Assembly (NCBI GenBank): GCA_021442155.1
Contig: CM038225.1
Location: 84,146,925 to 84,210,924, forward strand
Source of the DNA: Cymbidium sinense
Lineage: Eukaryota; Streptophyta; Magnoliopsida; Asparagales; Orchidaceae
Direction of reading: 5' to 3'
DNA length: 64,000 bases
The notes below the pieces were generated by a model, which did not search any database, was not told the DNA's origin, and was given only the letters and a program-made list of their open reading frames with translations. Made by a program: the position numbers and the translations under genes. Each line of letters opens with the position of its first letter. Within the stretch, counting starts at the first letter, position 1. Positions 50,634 to 61,470 of the stretch are shown here, piece after piece.

Positions 50634-50986
50634 CCTCACTATAAAATAAATTGAAGCATTTACTAGGTTTCCTTGTCTAATAGATGCTTCTTACTAATTC
50701 TCCTTTAAAATATATTAAGAACTCTGGCCATTTGAGCTCTTCCCACTTGATTCCCAATAATTGACAATTCTTCGATATCATTCTTTGAAATCTTTGGAAC
50801 ATTAGTTGACTACTTTAATCGAGAGTGATCTTGAAAAATTCTATTTCCTAGGATCTAATTAACTATGAAAGCTTGGTTCCATAGGAAACTAAAGAAGCTG
50901 ACTTAAAATAAAGCCTACTTTACTTCACCCATATAAAGTAAGGGAAATATCTCGGTGTATACATAGACCCATCTACCTTTGAAGTC
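50634..50986 (-). mobile_element. Copy A3, third piece
   Basis: It starts with the right-hand CCTCA duplication of A5 and continues with text homologous to 38270-38625 of A4 (ACTAGGTTTCC, GGAAACTAAAGAA). It stops at GAAGTC where copy A6 is inserted. Confidence 0.7.
50982..50986 (+). repeat. Target-site duplication AAGTC (left) of copy A6
   Basis: An identical AAGTC lies at 57821-57825. Joining the flanks gives TTTGAAGTCCTTGTTAG, collinear with TTTAGGAGTCTTTTTTAG of A5. Confidence 0.8.
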
Positions 50987-53900
50987 TGGGTGTTTTAATT
51001 TGGAGTTGTAGGGACACCACACAGATTTTAAGGGGCACTTATTAAAATAATTAGGTGTGTCATTAAGGTATAATATACTATCTCAAAAGAAGAAACATCC
51101 TCCTACAACAGACTCAATCACCTAAGAAGAACTCCTAAGGCAGATGGGTCTACATATACTAGAGATCTTTCTCTTACTTTATATAGATAGGTAAAATAGG
51201 ATTTATTTTATGTTGGGTTCTTTAGTTCCCTATGAAAGCAAGCATTCATAGTTAATTACATCATAAGAAATGAGAATTCTATAAGAATACTCTCAATTAA
51301 AGTAGATAATAAATGTCTCCAAAGATTTCAAGGCTAAACTATCGAAGGCTTGTTTATTATTAGAGATCAAATGGGAAGAGTTCAAATAGAAAGACTTATT
51401 TATGGATTCTAAAGGAGAATAACTTGGAAGCCCACATGATACTAAGAAGCCTAGTGAGTGCTTTAATCTACTCTATGGTGAGGCTTTACATCTTTGAAAG
51501 AGAGATATTATTTTGTTTAAGTTAGAATCTTATTAGAAAGCTAGGACTTATAACCCAATAACACAAGATTGTATGAATGCCTAAGAGGTGAGAACTTATA
51601 CTCATAGTAAGAGAAAAATAAGCGGCATCAAAATTTAATCTAGGGTGCTCTAGCACAAGCTAAGAGCTCGACCTAATTCTACTTGAGAAAAATGGGATAT
51701 AATGGTCCACCTCCATAAGAGAGAGTGAACACATCACTCTCCGGACATACCTGGAGTACATGATAGCTAACACCTCCTATGCTTTAAGGCCATGTAGGTC
51801 GATCTTACATATATGAAAGATAATTAGACTATTATTTAATTCGAAAGGAACCAAAATACTAAATTCACTCCCTAAGAGACTAGATAATATCTGGTACAGA
51901 AACATGACTTGGACTAATGTTAAAAATTTATAAGTTTTTGGATCATTTTGATACATTTATTTTAGACCAAAATTTAGGGAAATTATGCTTAAATACATGA
52001 TGAAATTGAGTTGTGGGCTAAATTCATGAGAAGAGGGGTTCTCCACTACAAGGGACCACTCTCAAAGGTTAAGCTTGTCCCCTATCATGTAAGAGTGGAG
52101 ATCTTCTCTATTCAAGAGTGAGACAATATGATATGCATGTTGTTATAGCATACAACCATTTAGCTAAGGGGTTTCCAAAATCTTTTATTATCTTATTTGA
52201 ATACTTAGTTTTTAGTGTGAGGTTATGAATTACAATAGAATTTAGTTATGAGTTATTTAATGAAAATAGAAAATTTAATTTTTTATCCTAAAGAGTCTCG
52301 CATACAGGCCACAGATCAAGTCATCACATTTTTATAAAATTATAAAAAACATGCCATTTCTATTGCATAATCTAAACACAACAATCAAACATTTGAATTT
52401 CATAAAAGAATAAAAGGTCGATATGGCCAGGTACCGTCATACACCATGAAAAAGAGAAAGGGTTGGGTAGCCGAGCTCTATTATTATACAACTTACATTA
52501 CAATTAAATTTTATAAATGAAATGAATGCTATGGGGGTCTTCAATTCTTATTCTTCTTTCCATTTTGGATTTGAATACTCCAGGCTTCACAGGGCCTCCC
52601 AGGTTTACTAATCCAAATCCTATTATAAAAATTACATGTTCATGAAAAATAATGAAATCCAACTAACACCTGCAAAATAAATGTTAGCTAAATAAAAATA
52701 CAAGTCAGATAGTTATATTTGATAAATTTGGACTTAGCACCCTACACTTGGGTAACCAAGCCCACCTGCCCAAATTGGATTATGCTTAGGGGGCATAAGC
52801 AGCATGTGCAAGTAAAGGCATTTATATTCATTTATCATTTATTATGGTGTCCCTTTAAGCAAAATCCCCTATATAAGATATCATTATAAAAATAATGACT
52901 TAGCATCTAGTGTATGCACAAACATTCCTAACATCTAGCCTAAAAATATTATATCATAAAACAAAATATATTTCCATGACATACACTAGCCCAACTTAAT
53001 ACTAGGATTGGTGACTTAGTATTTTAATGTGTGTGATAAGGCTTAGTGTGGTATGTCTTGGTTGAGCTTTGGAATTATGATTGTCTAAAGTCTTAGGACT
53101 GTTTAGATTACTCATTAAGGATGATTTCACTCTAAGTCTTTTAGTAGTTTGATTGGATTTTAACTTTTATGTTTTCATTTTGTTCAATACTTACTTATCA
53201 TCTAATTATTATAAAGAGAAGAAAGAGGTTTAACTCTTTCATCCCTAACTTATGTTATTTTCTAAAGATAGATTATTATGTCTTTAGTTCACTTAATGAA
53301 TCACATAAAAATTTGATTTAGCCTAAGTTTGGGTCAGCCTTAATGAATCTTATTCAAACATGAAAGGCATCTTAGGACTAATGAAATTAAGTCACCATCA
53401 CATGAGTAATACTCCACTACTTCCTTTTATTATTGATAATATTCACACTCTTTGATTTCCAATTTTTTTAATATTTGATTTAATACATATATACATGCAA
53501 TATACCAATATTTACACACTTAATGAATGTTAATGCATGAACTTGATAGAAAAGGGGAGATTTCATCTCATAGCTAAGCATACATAATATATATTATAAA
53601 TTTAAGCAAGTATGTGCCATTTTTAACGTAGGGAAGTGAGATTATCTAGGACCTCCATAGGACTACTTAAAGCCTCGTGTTCCCGAGTTATATACTTTCC
53701 AATTTAAATATACATAAGCATATAAATAAAATCATGCAAAAGTTATGTATGAGAATCCTTTATTTATGTAAAGTTTAATGGCATAAAGAAAGAGATTTTA
53801 CTTTATATTCCATTATATGCATACACATAAATGAAATTAAATAAGTACATGCCATTGTTAAACTAGGGAAGTGAGATTATCTAAGACCTCCTTGGGGCTA

Positions 53901-56900
53901 CTTAAAGCCTCGTGTTCTCAGGATGTCCAGACTATATACTTGCTAATTCAAATACATATTAACGTAAGCATCAAATATAAAAGTAATACAATCCATTGCC
54001 ATCTTTAACTTACAACCAAATAGACATTTCATTGAGTGTTTGCAATGAGCATTGATTTAAATTTCAACCCAGTTGATTCATAATTAACTTATAATTTAAA
54101 ATAATTTAAATTTTTATTAGTGATAATAGTCACACCATATAATAATATTTATCCAACTCATGCAATTTGAATGCAATCATATTCTTTTTAATTTTCTTTT
54201 AAAATATGTATACATGACCCAAGTAGGATACACATTTATGATAATTGAAAGAAAGTAAATATCACTACACAACATACTTGATTTCATTAAATTCTAAGGA
54301 TAATCAAATTAAATAAGTATTTCTTAAAACTAGCCAAAGCTTCTTTAAGATTTAATTTTAAAGTTCAAGTTATTAAAAACCTAAAGAGGAGATATGATAC
54401 TTAGGCTTCACTCCATTATGTGTTGGTTATTTGATATTATTTAATGAGAGAAATTAAATATGTTTAATGAATTCACTAGGTTCAATCTATTAATTACATA
54501 AATTTGGTTACCCTTCCCAAGCTTCTTTAATTTATTTAACCACTTAATCATGAGCCTTCAATGATATGCTTTGGGAAAATAAAATCAACAATGCACCTAA
54601 AGTGACCTAATGAAATTAATCTCATGTTTAAGAGTTAATTAAGTTAAAGAAGGAAAATATTTAAGCTAAATACTCTTATGATTTCTCCACACCAATGGGG
54701 AAATCATAATTTCTTTAATGACTTTATGTTATTAAACACATAAAGGGATTAATGGGTTGGCACTTGAATTATTTAAATTGATTTTATTTGAATCTAATTA
54801 TTAATTTTCTTAATTTATCCCTAATTACAAAACATATTAATTGGATTCATTAAAGGAATACATTTAAAATTAACTAGGAGAGGGGGGTCTTAATTTGTTC
54901 CCATGTTATCCTTACTACTTTCATTGGTTAATTATCTCTAATTACTTAATTTTACTATTCATTAATCTTAATAATTATTAAATCACTTAAAATGTGAAAT
55001 AAAGATTAAAAATTTGGGATTTTCCAAATTACATGGAAAATACTTCCTAGAAAATATGAGAGGTAGAGGACATCCCATAGAATCAATATGTCAAATTTGA
55101 AATTAATTAGCCAAGTAATTTAATTAATGTAATTAGCCTAAGCTTTAAATCCTAATTAAGAACTCTTCATTAGATATTAATTGGGGATTTTGTTTTTATT
55201 AAATTCTCCTATATTTAAGTTTTACAAAATAGGTTCCTTTGCATTTTTAGATTTTTCTACAATTAGTTATAATTTTTTGAAATTTTGGCCACTTAAATTA
55301 CATTTTTAAATCTAATTAATTATTTTAAGCCATGGTACCATGGTATTGGCTATTTAAAACATTCGATATGGCTACTAACTCACTGATGTGAATGTGATTT
55401 CATCCACCATCAATCTTGGATGGGTCAAGATTAATCCCGTGATCAAGGAAGAAATCTAGGGAGATCCTAAGGTGAAAATTTCATGAAAATACAATTCATT
55501 TCAAAAAAGACTAACACTTATAGGGCAAAACTACAATTGGCAGATTTTTACCACACCGAAGCTAAAGACTATTGGTTAGTCGATAGAGATAGCTTCATCT
55601 TGATGAGATGAAGCTCTGTTGAGAAGATCTCGAACCGCCTCCTTGCCGATTGGTTTGAGGATAAAACATAGTCGTGGAAGTCACCAGAATTGGTCTAGGG
55701 ACACCTTTCGGTGGTCGAATTTATTTTGGGTCACCAGAGTGTGGTGAAGGTGTGGGAAAAGTTAATTTGACTTTGGTGAGTATGGACGAACGAAGCTCTT
55801 GGACTTGAAGGAAGCTTGGTCTCGCCGATGATGGGGTGCATGGGGAGCTCAGGGAGGAATCAAAGGAAGGTATGTGTTGAGTTTGAATCGATGGAGAGGA
55901 GTATACTCTCCTCCCCACTTGAACCAAGGGATGAGATTGGCTCATCCTTTGACAGTCATTCAACCAGAGTTGGTGGTGGTGGCAGGAGGTGGTAGGGGAT
56001 TGCTAAGGTAGATGTGTGTGAGAGGCTGAGAGAGTATTGTGAGCTACCATGGAGTGTACACTCCTTAGGTGGACCAATGGGTGAGCTAACCCTCTCTTGG
56101 TCAAAGGCTAAACCCAACAACCTTAGGTTAGATTGCTTCAGTGGTCTTTTGTCCAAGAAAGGCCAAAGGAGATATCCAAGGGGTGGGGAGTTGGAGAACC
56201 CTTCAATGGGGATTTTGTCCCATTTGGAGGGCTTGGTTCTATGGGTTTGACCCAACCCATATTCACCATGGGTTGGACTCACTTGATCAGGCCCATGGCG
56301 ACCCAAGGATGAGTAATGTCAAGTTTGGTTGGGTTTGGACTTGGTTTGGTTGAGTTTAGCTCAATTTGACTCATGTATGTCAAATTTCATGTTGGGCTAA
56401 GTTGACCATTTTGACCAAATTAGGTCAAAGAGGGGTTTGGTTAAGTTTAATTTATCATTTGGAATGAATTAGTGCAATTGGTTTGATTTAATTTGGACTA
56501 GATTTAGATTTGGTTCACATGATTCAATTTGAGTCAAATGGGTCATGTTGACCAATTTAACCAAATTGGACAAATTATCTTGTGCATGGGTTAGGTCTAT
56601 GTTCAATTGATTATTTGTTATTGATTGGAAGAGTTTATTTGAATTGATTTGGATTATGGAGTGATTTAATTCAATTTGATCCTTTAGGTCAAATTAGGCT
56701 AAATAGCAATTTGGGGTTGACCAAATGGGTCCAATTAAAGGTTGGATCATGTTTAATATTCAATTGGTGATTGATGAGAAGCATTGGTTTCAATTAATTT
56801 GGTTTAGGATTTGATTTGGCCCAATTTGGCCCTTTAGGTCAAATTGGGTCAACTTGGGTCAAGAGGTCAAATTAGCTTGGTTAGGTTCAATTGGCTTCAA

Positions 56901-57820
56901 CTGGTGATTGAGTTATGTTCAATATTCAAATTATGATTGATGGTAGTCATTGATTATAATTTATTTGGCTTAGAACATAATTTGGTCCCTTGGGCCACTT
57001 TGGGTTAACTTGAGTTGAGGGGGGCAAATTAGCTTGGTTAGGTTCAGCTGATTATAGTAGAGTGTTCAATAATGACCTACAATCTGCAATGAAGATATTA
57101 AATAGCTTGATTTGACTTAATGGGGATTTAATTAAAGTTTGGTCTAATTGGACCTTTTAGGTCACCTTAGGTTAAGGGATTTGGAGGTCAATTTGGACCA
57201 ATTGAGGCTATGAATGGTTGGAATATATTCAATGATGAATTTGAAGTTGATTGGTAGCGTTGGCTGCAATTGATTTGGGTTCGATTGGGTTTTAACTCAT
57301 TTGAACAATTTAGGTCAAATGAGTCAACTTGAGTTACTTGAATCTAATCAATTTATTCTGCTTAATTGCAAGTGTGGGAATGGTTTGAAATGATCTATTG
57401 AGTAGTTAGAATAATTAAGAGAATTCAATTGAGTTTGGTTTGCTTGGGTTGGTTTAAATAGAATAGGATTGAAGTGGATTAGCTTGAGTTAAGGTTGAAA
57501 TTAATTTGGCTTAGAGCTTGGATTAGGAATCAAATTCGATCATGATCAATTGATGAGTTGATATTGGGGCTTCAATCATTTGGTTTAGGTTCAAATAAGT
57601 TGGTGGGTATGAGTGTTAGTTTAGGCTTTCAGGTAGGTGAAGCCTACTTGTTCTAAGATAAGCTCTAGTCCTAAGGTTATGCCCTACTAGTCTTTAAGCT
57701 TGGGTTTAGTGTTCCCTTAATCACTAGAAATATCCTAGTACTAAGGAAACCTATGTGTCTAGAAGAATCATTGACCTAGGGTCAGAATGAACAATCCTCA
57801 CTCCAAAAGTAAGGTCAACA
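50987..57820 (+). mobile_element. Family A element, copy A6 (6.8 kb, plus strand)
   Basis: It begins TGGGTGTTTTAATTTGGAG and ends AGTAAGGTCAACA, flanked by AAGTC on both sides: TG..CA ends with a perfect 5-bp duplication. It lies in the opposite orientation to its host A3. Modules: CACCACACAG (51017), hairpin arms CTATGAAAGC/GCATTCATAG (51230-51251), TAGCTAACACCTCC (51764), GGGGTCTTC (52532), the inverted repeat GAAAGAG/CTCTTTC (53221-53240), two copies of the GGGAAGTGAGATTATCTA module (53625-53705 and 53864-53945), G+C-rich island (55390-56340), and a TTGACC/GGTCAA array (56360-57330). Open frames at 55721-56353 on both strands lie in the G+C island and are not shared with sister copies. Confidence 0.8.
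56360..57330 (+). promoter_or_regulatory. TTGACC/GGTCAA array of copy A6
   Basis: Many GGTCAA and TTGACC words, for example TTGACCATTTTGACCAAATT (56402-56421) and repeated TTGGGTCAA near 56840-56860. It is the plus-strand counterpart of the arrays in A4 and A5. Confidence 0.5.
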
Positions 57821-57980
57821 AAGTCCTTGTTAGATGATTAAATCCATTATAAGGTGTTGTTGTAATCTTTCAAGATAATACATCATTCCTTAGATGTCTT
57901 ATTTGATCATTTCAATATATACCCCATAAGATCTATGTGGTGTCTCTAATGACACATCAAAATAAAAACACAATATAAGG
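57821..57980 (-). mobile_element. Copy A3, last piece, with right TAAGG duplication
   Basis: Reverse-complement start block of family A: ATCTTTCAAGATAA (palindrome remnant), ACCCCATAAGATC, GTGGTGTC and terminus AACACAATA, then TAAGG at 57976-57980. Confidence 0.7.
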
Positions 57981-59579
57981 TTAGCCTAGTCTAATTTTTT
58001 TCTGAAGATAGGTATAGGCATTATATCTATGGGACCAACATATTTAGTATGCCTAATTTGGCTTAAGCCCATGAGTAATTTGACCAAGTAAAATTTGAAA
58101 GATGTATGGGGTGTTAAGAGGAATGCATTCTCTTAATTGGGCAAATTAATTTAATGTGTAAAGCCACATTAGCCAAATTGAGTACATTTGTCCAAATATA
58201 ATCAAATTGATTCATTTGATTTTAATAATGAACCACCCAAGCTGACCATTTGACTAATTTATGTCATGGACATAGCACTTGGATATTTCTGAAGTCTCAT
58301 TAGAAGTTCTATTAGATATAGATTTATGTTAGTCCAAAGTTGACTCAGGCTTACTTGGGTTTGACTTTTTGGTCCCTAGTCAACTAGGTACATAATCATA
58401 TATATTGATGGTCAAAAAGCTTATCAAAATGCTTCGAGAATAAAATTGGATTCAATGATCCTTTGATTGATTAAGTACTACTTAGCTTAGGAATGGATAT
58501 TAGGTGAAGGTATATGGGTGCCTTGAATCAACCATGGGTCCCAAATTGATTTTGAGAATGATCAAACTAATCTTTAGAGTCTCATGGATAATTGCACAAG
58601 AAATTGAGACAATGAGATGGATAGCTTGATTAAATTCAACATTTATATCTGCTAAAGAATGGTTGAATTCAATTAATGAAAGAAGTCTATCATAGGGTTG
58701 ACTAGATTCTAACTTACAGTGTGGGAAAGGAATAGTGACTAACCCTCCTATATGCACTCCTCCTAGGGCTTCTTAAGGTAAAAATAATAAGGCTAATTAG
58801 GTAAAGGGTAGTGGTGCTAAAGGGGAATATAAAACTAGGTCCCTATTTATATTTTTTATGTAAACATATTTTCTTATGGTCAATCTCCAAGATAGACATG
58901 TAGCTCTTTAGCCTAGGTTTTCACTTTTGCATCTTTGATAGAGGTCATTGAATCTTTCCCCTAAACATCCTTGTTTTTTATGTGTTTGCTAAAGTTGAGG
59001 ATGAATTCTCAATTTGAAATGTAACTTCAGTAGCATGAACTAGTTGATGATACCAAATTTAAAACCTAAAATTAATTATCAGATCACCATTATTGATATA
59101 CGTTATATTAGTGTTATTCACTATAAAGATAAATGGTAAATTAGCTATCCAAATAGTTCAAACCTTACTACCAAGTATGCCCACAAGAAGATATTCAAGA
59201 AGTACCATACAACAAACCATGTGACTCAATCCAATAAATTGAATCAGAAACAATGTACACCTAGAATTAAAGTATCTTTATATAAGACCAACTATAGAGG
59301 TACAATGGCTTAGAGTCCTTAGACTTATGAATCACTTTAGCCAACCCTTTTATAGTACTTCGTGTGTACATAAATTAGAGCAAGCAAGGGGCGTATCCTA
59401 ATCTTGTGGATGTGTGTGCCCTCATGACCATAATATGGTATTTATTGATGACTCATATAGGAGCATACATGATGTCAAAACACACCCTATAGGTTAAGTT
59501 ATATACTATTAGAAATTTTATATTAGATCTTCCTTAGGTTTGGGTGACCTAGACCCTATCTTAAGACCAATTCTTGAAA
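57981..59579. other. A+T-rich DNA with one unassigned 85-codon open frame
   Basis: The left part may be the continuation of copy A2. A minus-strand frame at 58757-58500 encodes an ordinary-looking 85-residue sequence (starts MHIGGLVTIPFPHCKLESS, includes LIVSISCAIIHETLKIS) without low-complexity bias, but no domain is recognised and there is no start context or splice evidence. It may be a decayed transposon gene piece. Confidence 0.35.
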
Positions 59580-61470
59580 GGTGAAGTTACAAATCATGAA
59601 GGGACATTATAGTAACCTCTTTGTTTAGTTTTGAAGACCCAGGCCCAATCCTAAATCCGATTAGAAAATAAAGTTACCCACTATCAAAGATATCTTGATA
59701 ACTTCATTTAATTTAAATTATGGTGGATGTAGATAAATTTTGATGACCCTAGACTATACATATGATGTTACAAACTATAGAGGAATATTGTAATAACTTC
59801 ATTCAACATGATTAATGATTTATTTGAAGAAGCTATAGTGGTATGAATATGCAATGGTGAAATTTTTTGCAAAAGATGATGTCTAAGAAATTGTGGCGAG
59901 TATTACAATTTTTTATTTTTAAAAAGTAAAATCATAGTTTTTTAACAACCACCACACTATATAATATTAGGTCAAATAATGTAGCTTCTCTACCATAGAT
60001 TTTTCAAAATACAACCAAAGCGTAGTTTTCAAATGCTATTAGTGGCGTGGTTCAAACAGTACCATAGGCAAAATCCTCCTCAAACGCATTGGCTTAAATA
60101 TGAAAAGGGTTAATCCGCACCCAATCCTAATACAAATTGAAAAATAAAGTTACCCATTATCAAGGATGTTATGGTAACTTCATTTAATTTAAGAGAATTT
60201 TGGTGACATAGACTATGTCATATAACCCAACAAGAAGAATTAAGTAAGATTATACACCACCAATTTTACAATGATGCTATCCAACTTAGTTTTATGTTAC
60301 TTCTCAACTTAGGGAAGGAGAAGAGAAATGAAGGGTTAGATAATGAACCTTAAATGATAATGATGTCAAAGGAAATCTTTTTAAAAGAAAATCAAGAAGG
60401 GAACCTCTTTGACTGTTTTTAAGTTCTATAGCAGAGATGACCAACATAATGGATAAAATAATTAATTTGAGGATTCATATGTGTTTGAAGATTCTTCCTC
60501 AAATGTATAGAAGAATCTAGTCTTTTAATGAGTTGTCATGTTGGGACAAATTTTAATGAAGAACAACTTTTTCAATAAGCAAAGTTGAATGCCATCAAAG
60601 ATTTTATAACATGTTTTAAAGATGGGATGAGTTTTGATAAGTTAGACTTCACCCTTGAGGCTTAATTAGAATATTTTAGTTAAAGTTAATCACCATCAAT
60701 GATTATATAATAACACTTAGTTGAAGGTGGGAGTGTTTTGATGTACTGAACTCACCTTTGAAAAGAAATCAAGATGAAATAAGGTTGAATATCATAAGAA
60801 ACTTTATAAGAACTTTTCTTTGATTATGACCAATTAAAGTATCAAATTTTATTTAAAGCAATAAGAAAATATAACAAACAATATATCACTAAAATAGATA
60901 ATAGGTTATATGGCTATGATTCATTAATTGAAATGCCTCATCTCCTTATTTAGAGGGTCAAAAAGATATAGCCAAGATTTATTCTTAAGATGAATAAAAG
61001 ATTCCTATACCTACTAAGCTAATTTTGTCCATAATAGAATAATTTTACCATTTGTGAATCATGTAAATTAAACTCTTTTTGGATTGGTTTTGTTAAGTTG
61101 GAACCAACCCTAGGCTTAAATTAGGTTAAACTTGCTCACCATAAAGGATTTTATAGTAACTTTAAGCAAATTGACTTAGATCAAGTTTTTAGGCTCAACA
61201 AAAGAAATTCAAACTAAATTAGTTTTTAAATTTTTGATCATGGACTTGGATTCAAGCTATAATGTTGATGATGGTTGAGAGAATCAAATATCAAAGATTA
61301 TACTATTTTCGTCACATTGAAAACTTATCTTGCTAAAAATTTATTAGCTTTTCAAAGATTCCTAAGAAAAGCCTTTTTAAAGGCTAAAATATTCATGGTT
61401 GGATGAGCTGAGCTTATTCATAGTTATTTTCAAGTTAAAGTTATCACTATCAAGAATATTATATCTAGCC
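59580..61470. repeat. Dispersed degenerate GTTAC..GTAAC repeat units
   Basis: Two clear copies (59648-59760 and 60118-60215) share CCCAATCCTAA, AAAATAAAGTTACCCA, TATCAA.GAT and ACTTCATTTAATTTAA. Weaker relatives occur near 59585, 59765, 60680, 61125 and 61430. The core reads roughly GTTACC, then ATCAAGGAT, then TTATAGTAAC, a partial dyad. No coding function was seen. Confidence 0.55.

Larger units (their letters stand above)
32581..57975 (-). mobile_element. Family A element, copy A3 (minus strand), interrupted by three other copies
   Basis: Its end (TGTTGACCTC, 32581) and start (57821-57975, closing ACACAATA, which reads TATTGTG in the element sense) are bounded by TAAGG on both sides. Its own pieces are 32581-33505, 38770-43096, 50634-50986 and 57821-57975, about 5.75 kb in total. 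It carries copy A4 at 33506-38769, copy A5 at 43097-50633 and copy A6 at 50987-57820. Compared with A4 and A5, roughly 1.2 kb of its TTGACC and pre-island region is missing at the A4 junction. The pieces at the A5 and A6 junctions join collinearly. No coding region was found; the 96-codon frame at 40569-40859 (+) is not shared with sister copies. Confidence 0.7.

Noticed and set aside
55721..56353. Overlapping 70-116 codon frames on both strands in copy A6
   Set aside because: They sit in the G+C-rich island where stops are rare; not conserved in the islands of sister copies.
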